A stretch of DNA of 64,000 nucleotides from Pseudomonadota bacterium (GTDB taxonomy: Bacteria > Pseudomonadota > Gammaproteobacteria > Steroidobacterales > Steroidobacteraceae). Positions 34,273 to 44,164 of the stretch are shown here, piece after piece. Both the position numbers and the translations under genes were made by a program. Numbering within the stretch: position 1 is the first letter of the stretch; the number at the start of each line of letters is the position of its first letter. Under the pieces are notes generated by a model. The model worked only from the letters and a program-made list of their open reading frames with translations. It was not told the origin of the DNA and did not search any database. The stretch lies in NCBI GenBank assembly GCA_016703895.1, contig JADJBE010000001.1:683501-747500 (forward strand), written 5' to 3'.

Positions 34273-35428
34273 TCAGGCGGCCTGCCGACGTCGCGGCAAC
34301 AGGGATTGGTACAGCGCCAGGTAGTTATCCAGCATCGCATGCAACGAGAAATGCTGCTCGGCTCGGGCACGCGCCGCAGCGCCATGTCGACGACAGCGCA
34401 AGTCTTCGCCCAGGTACCGTTGCATCGCCTGCGCCAGCGCATCTGCGTCGCCCGCAGGGACCAGCTCCCCGGTGAAGTTGGGCACGATCAGTTCGCCGTT
34501 GCCACCGACCGCCGTCGCCACTACCGGCAGGCCGCTCGCCATGGCTTCGAGGATACCGTTGGAAATACCTTCGTTGAGTGAGGATGACACAAACAGATCA
34601 CAGAGCCGCAACAGCTCTGGCACATCGCTGCGCGCACCGGGCAACCAGGCGAGATCCCGTACACCGCTGCTCTCTAGCTGCTGCTCAAGGGCCGCGCGCA
34701 GCGGGCCATCCCCAACCCAGACGAAACGCGCGCGTCGGCGCATCTCGCTGGAGCTCGTGACCAGCGCGGCGAAGGCCCGCGCGAGCTGCAACGGATCCTT
34801 CACAGCTTCGAGCCTGCCAACCGATCCCACAATGATCGTGCCGTCGCCCATACCAAACGGCGCATCGGCCGGTCGGCGAGAGCTCGCGTCACGCGGCTGG
34901 AATCGTTGTGTGTCGACACCGTTGTAGATCTGCGTAATGCGCGTCGCGTCGATACCGACACTGTGGACTAACCACTGCTCGATATCACGCGACACCGCCA
35001 CATACCGTGACACGAAGGGCCGCATCCAACGTCGGTAACGTAAGTACTTGGCGCTGGTACCATGCAGATCGTGCACGTCCCAACCGTGCTCGCCATGCAG
35101 GTGGGCCGCGACGCCAGCAGCGCGCGAAATCGGCGCACAGTCGACCGCCGGCAGGTTGCGCGAATGGACGATGTCGGGACGCAGGGAACGAATTGCCCGC
35201 CACAGGCGGAGAATGAACCGCGGCATCGACCCCAGGTTGTTTGTGTAGCGCGATGACGGGCACGGACTGATCACGGATGCGCTCGCGAAAGTCACTGAAA
35301 TCAGCGAGACAGATCACGGCGTGCGTGACCTGGCCTTGCGTGCCATTGATCAGGTTGACGATGCCGTTCTCCATGCCGCCCATCGCCAGACGCTGGATCA
35401 CGTGCACGACACGCGGTGGCGCGGCCAC
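34273..35428 (-). pseudogene. Exosortase-associated sugar transferase (TIGR03088-like), +1 frameshift
   Basis: The N-terminal piece reads RVVHVIQRLAMGGMENGIVN and HAVICLADFSDF up to ALHKQPG. The remainder continues in another frame as SMPRFILRLWRAIRSLRPDIVHSRNL through the GT-B donor site LNEGISNGILEAMASGLPVVATAVGGN to 34273. The frame breaks at a run of four C at 35230-35233; removing one base restores H-K-Q-P-G-S-M-P-R. The start is probably the GTG at 35428, two bases after the stop of the upstream glycosyltransferase. One extra base in a short homopolymer could be a sequencing error or a genuine mutation. If genuine, the cell makes only about 65 residues of this enzyme. Confidence 0.78.
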
Positions 35429-35430
35429 AG

Positions 35431-36645
35431 CTAACTCGCCGCTCGACGGGACCGAAAGCTCTCGACACAACGGTCGAGCAGACCATCGAGACGGACCATG
35501 GAGCTGGGCCAGCTATGGTGCGACAGCACGCGCGCCCGACCCGCCAGCGACAGACGGCGGCGCTCGGCGGCGTCCGAGACAAGGCGCGACAGTTGCGCAC
35601 AGTACTCCTCGGCACTGCCCGCCGTAAGGAGATGCTCACCGTCAACGATATCAACGCCGCGTGCCGCTATGCCACTGCAGACCACGGGCACACCGAGTGC
35701 CATCGACTCGAGAATCTTGTTTTGCGTGCCGCGCGCGATCGCGAGCGGTGCGACCGTGGCCGCCGCACGCGACACAATCGGGCGCACATCTGGCACGGAC
35801 CCGGTAACGCTCACGCCCGGCAGCTCCGCGAGTGCGCGCACGTTGGGTGGCGGACTGGCGCCCACGATCGTGAAGCGCAACTCGGGATGCAAGGCGCGCA
35901 GTTTTGGCCAGACCTGCTCGCAAAAATAGAATACGCCCTGCTGATTCGGGTAGTAGTCCATCCGGCCAACAAAACAGATGGAATCTGCCTCATACGCACC
36001 GTCGGCCGGCGGCGCGAAGAACGTGGCGTCGACACCGTTCGGGAACCAGTCTGACGGCCGCTGCACACCGAAGCTGCGCAGCGTCTCGAGTTCCGCACGC
36101 GTCGTGCAGGTGGCGAAGTCGAACTTGGCAGCAAGCCGCGCCTCCTCCCGTGCCAGTTTGCTACCCTCCAGCCAATATCCCCAGGACAACGGCCAGGCTC
36201 GGTAGTTAGCATACTCGAGCCACTTCTGTGAATCCATGTCACCGAAGTCGATCAATTTTGGCAGATCATCGAACTCAGCGACGTACTGGGCCACTGACGA
36301 GCAATGCACCAGCACGGCGTCGAAACTGCGGGACTCCAGGGCGCGCCGGACGCGGTCGGCGATCACGGGCGAATAGAAATAGCCCATGCTCGATGGCACG
36401 AGGGTTGGTAGCCGCGCCACCATTCGCGCCATCGGCGCCACCTTGCCCAGCGTGTCGACCCAAAACTCGTGGACGTGCGGCGCGATGCCGCGGCCCGCCT
36501 CGGCTTCATCGCTACTGCGAGCCAACGATGCCACCGTCACCTGGTGGCCCTGCTCGGACAAGTGACGAATGATATTGAAGGGTCGAATCTTGCCGCCCCT
36601 GGCGGGCGGAAACGGAAACCGATGGCAGACGACTAGTATTCTCAT
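35431..36645 (-). CDS. Exosortase-associated sugar transferase, TIGR03087-like
   Basis: The 404-residue protein opens MRILVVCHRFPFPPARGGKIRPFNIIRHL and includes LIDFGDMDSQKWLEYA near residue 135, VGRMDYYPNQQGVFYFCEQVWP near 230, and APLAIARGTQNKILESMALGVPVVCSG near 300. This pattern matches the PEP-CTERM/XrtA sugar transferase group named stp1. It begins in an ATGA overlap with the AsnB gene upstream and ends next to the frameshifted glycosyltransferase. It adds a sugar during polysaccharide assembly on the cytoplasmic face of the inner membrane. Confidence 0.88.
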   Translation of the reverse strand: MRILVVCHRFPFPPARGGKIRPFNIIRHLSEQGHQVTVASLARSSDEAEAGRGIAPHVHEFWVDTLGKVAPMARMVARLPTLVPSSMGYFYSPVIADRVRRALESRSFDAVLVHCSSVAQYVAEFDDLPKLIDFGDMDSQKWLEYANYRAWPLSWGYWLEGSKLAREEARLAAKFDFATCTTRAELETLRSFGVQRPSDWFPNGVDATFFAPPADGAYEADSICFVGRMDYYPNQQGVFYFCEQVWPKLRALHPELRFTIVGASPPPNVRALAELPGVSVTGSVPDVRPIVSRAAATVAPLAIARGTQNKILESMALGVPVVCSGIAARGVDIVDGEHLLTAGSAEEYCAQLSRLVSDAAERRRLSLAGRARVLSHHSWPSSMVRLDGLLDRCVESFRSRRAAS

Positions 36646-38574
36646 GCGGCCGCGCGCTCTTTGAGTTCATCACTCAAGTCGGCCACCGACGTACCATCGA
36701 GATACAGACGCGCCCACAGCTCGAGATTCATCAACGCCAGCAAATGATCGGTGTGGTCCGCTCGACCGCTGCGATGCAGATTGATTGCCTGCTCGATTGG
36801 CTCCCAGGCCAGCCAGCCGCGCGCTTCGACCGAGCGACGCGACAACACATGACTTAGCAGCGGCGCCAACTCCGACTTGATCCAGGCACCCATCGGCGCA
36901 CCAAAGCCGCGCTTCTGCCGATAAAGGATGTCGCGCGGCAGCGTCGTCGCGAAGCGCGTCTTTCAGCAGCACCTTCAGCTCACCGCCGCGCATCTTGTGG
37001 GCCGCGGGAATGCGCGCTGCCATTTCCACCAGTTGCCGATCGAGCAATGGCACGCGGCACTCGAGCGACGTAGCCATGCTCATCTTGTCGGTCAGCATCA
37101 GCAAGTCGTCCGGCAACTGCGTCGCGAAATCGACCGCCATGAGCTGCGCCAACGGGTCGTCGTTCGGCGCTGCAGCGAATGCAGCCGCCAGTGCGTCGGC
37201 CTTGCCGGAGCGCCCGCGCGTCAGCGCATGGCGATCCTCTGCATTGAAAACTTCGACAAACGACCGATAGCGCTGCTCAAAAGGCAACTCATCAGCCAGC
37301 ACGAAACTGCGCGCCAGACGCGACAGATTGAGAAGTTTGGAATGCCGATCGCTCGGCAGGTGTCGCGCGATCGGCGTCAGCACACGCTGGCGCAACCATT
37401 GCGGCAATTTGCGGTACCGCGCTCGGTAGAACTCATCCTGGTAACGTCGGTAGCCCCCAAACAACTCATCCCCGCCGACTCCGGAGAGAATCACCGTGAC
37501 ATCGCGGCGTGCGAACTCCGACACCAGATACGTGGTGATGAAGGCCGCGTCGGCCATGGGTTCATCCAGATGCCACAACAACTTGGGCAACAGTGACACG
37601 ACGTCAGGCTGGACGATGATCTCCTGATGCTGGGTACCAAACTGCTCAGCGACCTGACGCGCATAGGGCAGCTCGTTGTATAGCTCGGCGCCACTCGAGC
37701 CCGCAAAACCGATCGAATACGTGCGCACCGGCTGGGCGCTGTGCTTGGCCATGAAGGCGACCACGCAGCTCGAATCGATGCCGCCCGAGAGGAACGCACC
37801 CAGCGGCACGTCGCTCACCATCTGCTCCTGGATCGCGCCTTCCAGGCGGCCGCGGATCGCCTGCACGAAATCGGCAGATGTGGTGTTGCGGTCGATGTCC
37901 CGCGGTAACTCCCAGAAGCGCTGCAAGCGGACCTGGCCCGCTTCGGCGATCAACAGATGCGCGGGCGGTAGCTTGCGGATACCGGCGAACAGCGTGCCGG
38001 GCTGTGGCACATAGCCCAGGGCCAGGTATTCGCCTAACGACTCGAAATCGAGACTGCGCGAAACACCGGGTGCCTGCAGCACCGCCTTGAGCTCGGATGC
38101 AAACACCAGCTGGTCATTGCTCTGGTGGTAATAGATCGGCTTGATGCCAATCGGATCGCGCCCTAGCAACAGCCTGCGACGGCGTGTGTCCCAGAGCGCG
38201 AAGCCAAACATGCCATCCAGATGGGTGACAAACGCGTCGCCGTACTCTTCATAAGCATGGACGACGACTTCCGTGTCGCTACCAGTGCGAAACCGATGAC
38301 CGGCACTCTGCAAGCGGGCGCGCAGTTCGCGAAAATTGTAGATCTCGCCGTTGCAGACCACCCAGACAGTTTGATCTTCGTTGCTGATCGGCTGCTGACC
38401 GCCCGCGAGATCGATGATCGACAGTCGGCGCATGCCCAAAGCAACCTCGCCGTCGACACACTGACCTTCATCGTCAGGGCCGCGATGCTGGGTGATGGCA
38501 CCCATGCGCGAGAGGATGCCGGCACCGTCGATCGGCCGACGATCGAGCCGCAGCAGTCCGTGTATACCGCACAT
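36642..38574 (-). pseudogene. asnB: Asparagine synthase (glutamine-hydrolysing), C-terminal frameshift
   Basis: The protein has MCGIHGLLRLDRRP with Cys2, the loop GAFLSGGIDSSCVVAFM near residue 260, and GVGGDELFGGYRRYQDEFY near residue 360. Near 36943-36948 the frame breaks: in the current frame it becomes nonsense to a stop at 36670. The next frame gives the family ending LPRDILYRQKRGFGAPMGAWIK and continues to 36642. One extra base in the GACGACG stretch explains it. The catalytic residues precede the break, but the family C-terminal region, where the conserved K-R-G-F-G motif contacts substrate, would be lost. The true end overlaps the downstream sugar transferase as ATGA, which supports the restored frame. 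Confidence 0.78.
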
Positions 38575-38591
38575 GGCTGATCAGGCCGCTG

Positions 38592-39632
38592 TCAGCCGAG
38601 CGAACGCGCAAGCCACGGTCCCACCGTGTTGCTGACGGGCAATGGTAGTTTTCGCCAAGCAGCGATGAACATTTGATACTTGGGATTGGTCGGCGACACG
38701 TTCGGCATTTCCTTGGCTTTGACCAGGTCGTACTCGTGGTAGAGCGGCTCGGGCTCGAAGCCCCAGTGCTTCTTGAAGGAAAATGAACCCGTGCCGAGTT
38801 TGCTGCGGCCATAGTCGAATACGGTGACGCCACGTTCAACCGCTCGACGCATGACGCTCCAGTACATGAAGTCGTTAGCTTTATACTGGCGAGCCAGACT
38901 GGAGCCGCCACCATAGTAGGCAGCACGGTCCCTCGGTGGTAGGAACGACATGACACTGGCGAGCGGCTGCGCGTCGCGCTCGACCGTCGTCACCTCGCAG
39001 TCCGCGCCAAACTCACGCTGCAGCAGCGTGAAATAGCGACTCGGAAAAACCGGCGTGCCCAGATTGCGGACGCTCTCAGCGTACAGCGGCCAGAGTCGAT
39101 CGGGGCCAGGATCGATCGTCACGGTTAACTTGGCATCAATACCAGCGCGAACCATCGCCCGCTGCTTGCGGGGGATGGCCTTGAGATTGTCATCGTCGTT
39201 AGCGGCAATAGGCTTGCGAAAGGTCACGTATAGATCGTCTTTGCAGGGCCAATCCGGACGGCTGCGGCGCGTACCGCGCAATTCGAGATAGTCGACATTG
39301 AGCTCGCGCGCCCGCACGGAAGCCGCGTCGATCAACGCCGCGCTCACGTGCTCGTCGCTCGCCAGCGGGCCACCGTATACGCAAAACGGCGAGGAAATGA
39401 GCGAGTGGCCGAACAACAGGCTGCGAATCTCGCCGAGTGGCAATAGACCGACGATCTCACCGTCTCGTTCCGCGAGCAGATAGTGCGGCCGATGGCCAAA
39501 CGCGGCGCGCAGTACCACAGCCCAACCGTAACGATGGAAAAAGCTTGCCTCGGGATGTTGCTCTACGAAGTCGTCCCAGCGTTGGCGATCACTATCCTTA
39601 GCGTCGTAGATGCGTACCGCAACCGCGGTCAT
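38592..39632 (-). CDS. FemAB-like protein, XrtA/PEP-CTERM-associated
   Basis: The 346-residue two-GNAT protein includes WDDFVEQHPEASFFHRYGWAVVL near residues 19-42, IPRKQRAMVRAGIDAKL near residue 155, and the C-terminal block QYKANDFMYWSVMRRAVERGVTVFDYGRSKLGTGSFSFKKHWGFEPEPLYHEYDL near residues 258-312. The last block is characteristic of the exosortase-locus FemAB group (TIGR03019 type). Known Fem proteins add amino acids from aminoacyl-tRNA; the donor of this branch is unknown. It lies in the core EPS operon between the kinase and an AsnB homologue. Confidence 0.87.
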   Translation of the reverse strand: MTAVAVRIYDAKDSDRQRWDDFVEQHPEASFFHRYGWAVVLRAAFGHRPHYLLAERDGEIVGLLPLGEIRSLLFGHSLISSPFCVYGGPLASDEHVSAALIDAASVRARELNVDYLELRGTRRSRPDWPCKDDLYVTFRKPIAANDDDNLKAIPRKQRAMVRAGIDAKLTVTIDPGPDRLWPLYAESVRNLGTPVFPSRYFTLLQREFGADCEVTTVERDAQPLASVMSFLPPRDRAAYYGGGSSLARQYKANDFMYWSVMRRAVERGVTVFDYGRSKLGTGSFSFKKHWGFEPEPLYHEYDLVKAKEMPNVSPTNPKYQMFIAAWRKLPLPVSNTVGPWLARSLG

Positions 39633-39659
39633 GCACCACCTGCCGCGAGTTGTCGGCGA

Positions 39660-40535
39660 TCAATCGCGGCCGTATGAGTAATAGTCGCCATAGTACTTCG
39701 CACCAAATCCGGTAGTCGTTTGATTGAGGATCACCCCCAGCGCAGCCTTCTTGTTAACGAGGCTGATCGCCTCGCGAACCGCGACGCGTGGCGTAGTGTC
39801 TGCCCGAATGACGAAGGCCACCTGGCCCACCAGACGTGACATCACTTGCGCTTCGTTGTTGGCGAGGAGCGGCGCCGTATCGAAAATGACGATGTGTCCG
39901 CGCGGCAACTGCGCGAGTTCGCGCACCAACGCCCGCATGCGGCCACCCGCCATCAGTTCCGGTGAATCCTGGGTAGCAACTCCTGCAGGAACAATAAACA
40001 ACCGATCGACCGAGGTGCGATGCATGACGTCGGTCAGCACCGTGCCGGGATCCTCCAGCAACTCCGATAGTCCCGGCTTCTCGTCGAGGCCCAACAGTCG
40101 AGAGATTTTCGGCTTGGCAGTGTCTGCATCGACCAGCAACACCGTGCATTGCTTCTGCCTGGCCATCGAGAGCGCCAGATTTATGGTGCAGAAAGTCTTG
40201 CCTTCACCCGGAATCGAACTCGTGACCATGATGAGATTGGAGTTTTCGAGCTCATGACTCGTGCGATTGAGCGCAACATCCAGCAGCGGCCATTTGATAC
40301 GCCGGTATTCCTCACGCAAGCGCATGGCATGGTCTTCCGACGGCAGCAGCCCCTGGCTCTCCATCTTCGCGAAGTCGAGCTTGACCAACGGCAGCGTATC
40401 GTTGAAGGACGGGTGCCGCTCGTAGGCCGGCTCGAAGTCCTCATCGGCCTCGGCATCAAGCGTGCCGCCAGTCAGCTTGGAAACCGGCAGACGCTGAGCC
40501 ACGCTCTTGTTCAGTGCTTTTTCGATGATACTCAC
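39660..40535 (-). CDS. XrtA-associated tyrosine autokinase (BY-kinase)
   Basis: The 291-residue cytoplasmic BY-kinase has Walker A in VTSSIPGEGKTFCTINLA near residues 105-122, Walker A' in VLLVDADTAKPKISRLLG near 133-150, Walker B in HIVIFDTAPLLANN near 215, and a C-terminal Tyr cluster KYYGDYYSYGRD, the autophosphorylation tail. It pairs with the chain-length protein 9 bases upstream, as in Wzc-type copolymerase systems where the two functions are separate polypeptides. It corresponds to the PEP-CTERM-locus kinase (TIGR03018 type). Phosphorylation cycling should control chain length and export. Confidence 0.9.
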   Translation of the reverse strand: MSIIEKALNKSVAQRLPVSKLTGGTLDAEADEDFEPAYERHPSFNDTLPLVKLDFAKMESQGLLPSEDHAMRLREEYRRIKWPLLDVALNRTSHELENSNLIMVTSSIPGEGKTFCTINLALSMARQKQCTVLLVDADTAKPKISRLLGLDEKPGLSELLEDPGTVLTDVMHRTSVDRLFIVPAGVATQDSPELMAGGRMRALVRELAQLPRGHIVIFDTAPLLANNEAQVMSRLVGQVAFVIRADTTPRVAVREAISLVNKKAALGVILNQTTTGFGAKYYGDYYSYGRD

Positions 40536-40544
40536 GCGAATCCT

Positions 40545-42122
40545 CTAGGCGCCCGGGGTGAGGCTGGAGTTCAGCCAACGGGTCAACAAGATCGTACCCG
40601 CGTAAGCCGCGATCAGCAGCCCGATCGCGAGCAATGCGAGCCGCGGTTGACGCCGATGCTCAGCTGCCAGGTCCGCATTCGGTGCGAACGAGACTGAACC
40701 GAAGATCGGCAGGCCCAACGCGCTTTGCAGTTCCTTGCGGGTGGAGAATACGGGCACGAATTTGCTGGCAACCAGTGCCACCGCAAGGCCCGCACCCAGA
40801 GCAAACAACAGCGCCGCGAGATTGAACACGTTCCGCATCGGACCCGCTGGCACAGTTGGCACACGGGCTGGTTCCACAATCCGGAAGCGCGTGCCTTCTT
40901 TGCTGGCTTCCGCGCTTTGAGTGATACGAGCGGTCTCAAGGCGCTGCAACAACTGTTGGTGCTGAGCCCGCGTCACTTCGTAGTCGCGATTGAGACGAGT
41001 GAGTTCTGATTCGACTTCCGGCAATGTGTTGACCATGCCACGCAGCTTGCCGACCTCGCTCTGCGCTCGGCCGAGTCGATTGCGGGAATCCACCAACTGC
41101 AGCTCCGCCTGCGACAAGCCAATGCGCATGCTCTGATAAACCGGATTGATGTTGAGTGGATTCGTGCCCGCAGAAGTCGCAAAGCCGCCGCGACTCCGTG
41201 CCGCAATCTGCGCGGCGCGTTCGGCTTCGAGGCGCTTGATCTGGTCTTTGAGAACCACGACTTCCGGGTGCTTCTCGGTGTACTGCAACAGCAGCGGCGC
41301 GAGCTGCGCCTTGGCTGCGCTGATTTGCGAATCGACTGAGCTTGGCACGGAACTACTCGGATCATCACCACCACCGAGACCCACGGTCGGCTCTTCGCCC
41401 TCGAGCTGGCGGAGTAATTCGTCGCGCTTGCTGGAGGCCATGCGATACTCGGCTTGAACGGCTTGCAGCTCCGTAAGCGCGGCCTGCAGGCGCTGGTAAT
41501 AGTCGCCCGACTGTCCCGGCATCAGCCCGATGTTAGTCCGCTTGAACTCGGCGACCCGCTCTTCCGCCGCACGCAAACGCACTTCGTACTCGCGAATCTG
41601 GCCGACGAGAAAGTCCTGCGCCTGCGAATTGTCATCGCGCTCGAGACCGAGCGTGTCGCCCACGAACGTGTTGATGAGCTTGTCGACCACTCGCTGTGCC
41701 ATCACCGGATCGCGGTCGGCAAACGACACAGTGTATAAATTGGGATCCGAGACCGCTTTCATAATGACGATACGCTGCGACAGCGAGTCGACGATTCTCT
41801 GCTTGTCAGACTCGTTCTCGGCGCGAGCCAACAGATTGGTTTCCTCAGCCACCTTTTGCAGGCTCGGCCGCGAGACCAGCAAACGGGACACGGACGCCGC
41901 TTCGGCACTCGCGTCAGTCCCAACCGCCAATCCCGACAGCAGCGGCCGCAACACCGACTCGACATCGACGTAGATGCGCGAATGGGCTTCGTAGATGTTG
42001 GGAATGGCGGCGACCGCGAGCCAACCGGCCAGCGCGACCGCCCAGGCGGTGGCAATGCCGGTCCAGCGGAGCCGCCAAGCGTTGCGCAGCAGTACCAGGA
42101 TGGTGCTAAAGATGTCTTGCAT
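40545..42122 (-). CDS. XrtA-associated polysaccharide chain-length determinant (Wzz/PCP)
   Basis: The 525-residue polysaccharide copolymerase has a membrane helix at about residues 18-38 (TAWAVALAGWLAVAAIP) and a Wzz domain (about 20-105). A long periplasmic coiled region follows (YEVRLRAAEERVAEFKR near 175; LRGMVNTLPEVESELTRLNRDYEVT near 365). Further helices occur near 425-450 and 500. A PxxP-like stretch near RVPTVPAGPMRN (about 413) precedes the second helix. It spans the inner membrane and works with the kinase at 39660. It is the first gene of the EPS operon. TAGAAT at 42131-42136 is too close to the ATG for a normal promoter. Confidence 0.9.
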   Translation of the reverse strand: MQDIFSTILVLLRNAWRLRWTGIATAWAVALAGWLAVAAIPNIYEAHSRIYVDVESVLRPLLSGLAVGTDASAEAASVSRLLVSRPSLQKVAEETNLLARAENESDKQRIVDSLSQRIVIMKAVSDPNLYTVSFADRDPVMAQRVVDKLINTFVGDTLGLERDDNSQAQDFLVGQIREYEVRLRAAEERVAEFKRTNIGLMPGQSGDYYQRLQAALTELQAVQAEYRMASSKRDELLRQLEGEEPTVGLGGGDDPSSSVPSSVDSQISAAKAQLAPLLLQYTEKHPEVVVLKDQIKRLEAERAAQIAARSRGGFATSAGTNPLNINPVYQSMRIGLSQAELQLVDSRNRLGRAQSEVGKLRGMVNTLPEVESELTRLNRDYEVTRAQHQQLLQRLETARITQSAEASKEGTRFRIVEPARVPTVPAGPMRNVFNLAALLFALGAGLAVALVASKFVPVFSTRKELQSALGLPIFGSVSFAPNADLAAEHRRQPRLALLAIGLLIAAYAGTILLTRWLNSSLTPGA

Positions 42123-42263
42123 GGGCGAATATTCTAGAAGAACCCGAAAAAATCGCTGGGCGGCGTTGCTTCAAAGCTTCATTTGGACTGTGACGAGCTG
42201 CACATATCAACCAAAACGTCTGCGCTTGCAGGTAGCGCACTCGGACCAACAGCGCGACCAGCC

Positions 42264-43364
42264 CTACGTTGCAATCGACGCGCGGCGCCGCAAACTCGCA
42301 ACCGCTCGCTCAGCGGCGTGACCGTCCCAGAGTTCTGGCCTGCTGCCTCGACGCCCCGAACTCTGCAAGGCCACATCGATTGCCGCGCCAAGCGTTGCGG
42401 GCTGCACCAAGCGATTGGACCCCTCCGTGACAGTGATCGGCCGTTCGGTGTTGTCTCGCAGTGTAAGGCATGGGATGCCGAGGTAGGTTGTTTCTTCCTG
42501 TACGCCGCCCGAGTCCGTGATCACGACGCGTGCGCCGGTGACGAGATTCATGAACTGCACGTAACTCAGCGGATCGACCAGCCGCACGCCCGCATCGATT
42601 AGCCGATCTTGCAGTGCAAAATCCGTCAGTCGTTTGCGGGTTCGCGGATGGACCGCAAAGACCAGTGGCAGTCGCTGCGCTGCATCGGCCAGCACTTGCA
42701 CCAGCGGCTCGAGTGCGTCGCGCGTATCGACATTCGACGGACGATGCAGCGTCACCACGCCATACGGCTGCCCATCGAGTTGCAATTCACGGCGCGTGCC
42801 GGCCTGCTCGATGGTTGCACGCAACATCTCGTAGCTGTCGATCATGATGTTGCCGATACACTCGATGCGTTCCGGCGCGACACCTTCGGCTAACAAGTTG
42901 GCGTCGGCATCACGGGACGGCGTCCACAGTACGTCGGCGATGGCGTCAGTCGCAAGCCGGTTGATCTCCTCCGGCATGCTGCGATCACGACTGCGCAGTC
43001 CCGCCTCGAGATGGACCGTGGGGATACCAAGCTTGACGCCAACCAGTGCCGCCGCAATGGTCGAATTGACATCCCCCACGACGACCAGCCAGTCAGGACG
43101 GTCGCGCTCGACGACACTTTCGTAAGCAATCATGACGGCGCCAGTTTGCTGGCCGTGCGAGCCACTACCCACATCTAGGTGAAAGGCGGGATCCGGCAAG
43201 CGCAGATCCCGAAAGAAAGTATCGGACATGTTGGCGTCGTAGTGCTGTCCCGTATGGACGATCGCAACCCGGCACCAGGTCTCGCGCGCCAGAGCGTGAT
43301 ACAGCGGCGCAATCTTCATGAAATTGGGGCGCGCGGCGGCAATCAGATGAATGGTCTGTTTCAT
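42264..43364 (-). CDS. wecB: UDP-N-acetylglucosamine 2-epimerase (non-hydrolysing)
   Basis: The 366-residue GT-B-fold enzyme begins IHLIAAARPNFMKIAPLYHAL and contains HTGQHYDANMSDTFF near residues 37-51, VVVGDVNSTIAAALVG near 95, HLEAGLRSRDRSMPEEINRLATDAIAD near 119-145, and VITDSGGVQEETTYLGIPCLTLRDNTERPIT near 285. These are the active-site elements of WecB, which converts UDP-GlcNAc to UDP-ManNAc. It starts in an ATGA overlap with the PPTase stop, so it is part of the NRPS operon and not of the EPS operon, an unusual partner. A 141-base gap without a clear terminator separates it from the EPS operon. Confidence 0.92.
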   Translation of the reverse strand: MKQTIHLIAAARPNFMKIAPLYHALARETWCRVAIVHTGQHYDANMSDTFFRDLRLPDPAFHLDVGSGSHGQQTGAVMIAYESVVERDRPDWLVVVGDVNSTIAAALVGVKLGIPTVHLEAGLRSRDRSMPEEINRLATDAIADVLWTPSRDADANLLAEGVAPERIECIGNIMIDSYEMLRATIEQAGTRRELQLDGQPYGVVTLHRPSNVDTRDALEPLVQVLADAAQRLPLVFAVHPRTRKRLTDFALQDRLIDAGVRLVDPLSYVQFMNLVTGARVVITDSGGVQEETTYLGIPCLTLRDNTERPITVTEGSNRLVQPATLGAAIDVALQSSGRRGSRPELWDGHAAERAVASLRRRASIAT

Positions 43365-44164
43365 ACTGGTCTACAGGTGGGAAAGCGAAGTGCGAAGGAG
43401 TCGGCTGGCAACGCAACGGCGCCATGCCAACCTGGTTCGAGCGACAGCATGCGCACACACCAGGATTTGGCCTGTACGTCGCCGACGTGGGTGATCGAGC
43501 GCGCCCGCTCACCCTGGCCCTCGAAGCAAATCGAAAAGCGCTCTAGCGCAAAGCCTATGCCGATGCCCTCGCCTTTGAGAACCGCCTCCTTGGCAACCCA
43601 ATGGCGCAGAAAGGCGTCGCGCTGCAGTGGTGCGGGTGCTGCGGCAATGGAATCGTACTCACTACCGTAGAAATATCGGTTGGCAATCGCGAGCACGTCA
43701 ATTGCGCGCGTGCTGCTTTCAATATCGACGCCGATCGGCACACCACCGGATACAGCCAGCAGCGCGCGATCAGCGCTATGCGAGAGATTGAACTCGAGCG
43801 CAGGCGGGCGGCGGGGATCGAGCGAGGGTTTGCCTGCTTCACCGTAGACGAACGACAACTCCTGTGGCGTCTGGCCTGTGTAGCGGCCGAGTAGCAACCG
43901 TAGCAGTGCACGCGCGACGACGAAGCGGTGACGGTCTCGATCGAAAACGAAACGCTGGGCGCGAGCCAGCTCGTCAGCGGCCAGCCACGTCTCGAGGCGC
44001 GCCAACAACGCAGGCGCAGCGTGCAGGTCCACCGCCCAGACGTCGATCTGCTCGGCATCGAGACGATACGCAGCATCCGCAGCCACCAATGATGCCGCCG
44101 AGTGCACTGGCATACGAGCCGTGTCCTCTCCACGAGACATAGCGAGCGCCGAGGAGCACATCAT
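43361..44164 (-). CDS. Sfp-type 4'-phosphopantetheinyl transferase
   Basis: The 267-residue protein has FNLSHSADRALLAVSGGVPIGVDIES near residues 125-150 and FLRHWVAKEAVLKGEGIGIG near residues 190-210, the (W/F)xxKEAxxK motif and the GVDIE metal site. The long N-terminal half marks the Sfp type used by NRPS and PKS carriers. Its ATG (44164) overlaps the stop of the exporter as ATGA, so it is translated with the NRPS. It should load the PCP and ACP domains of the NRPS, and possibly the free ACP at 22234. Confidence 0.9.
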   Translation of the reverse strand: MMCSSALAMSRGEDTARMPVHSAASLVAADAAYRLDAEQIDVWAVDLHAAPALLARLETWLAADELARAQRFVFDRDRHRFVVARALLRLLLGRYTGQTPQELSFVYGEAGKPSLDPRRPPALEFNLSHSADRALLAVSGGVPIGVDIESSTRAIDVLAIANRYFYGSEYDSIAAAPAPLQRDAFLRHWVAKEAVLKGEGIGIGFALERFSICFEGQGERARSITHVGDVQAKSWCVRMLSLEPGWHGAVALPADSFALRFPTCRPV

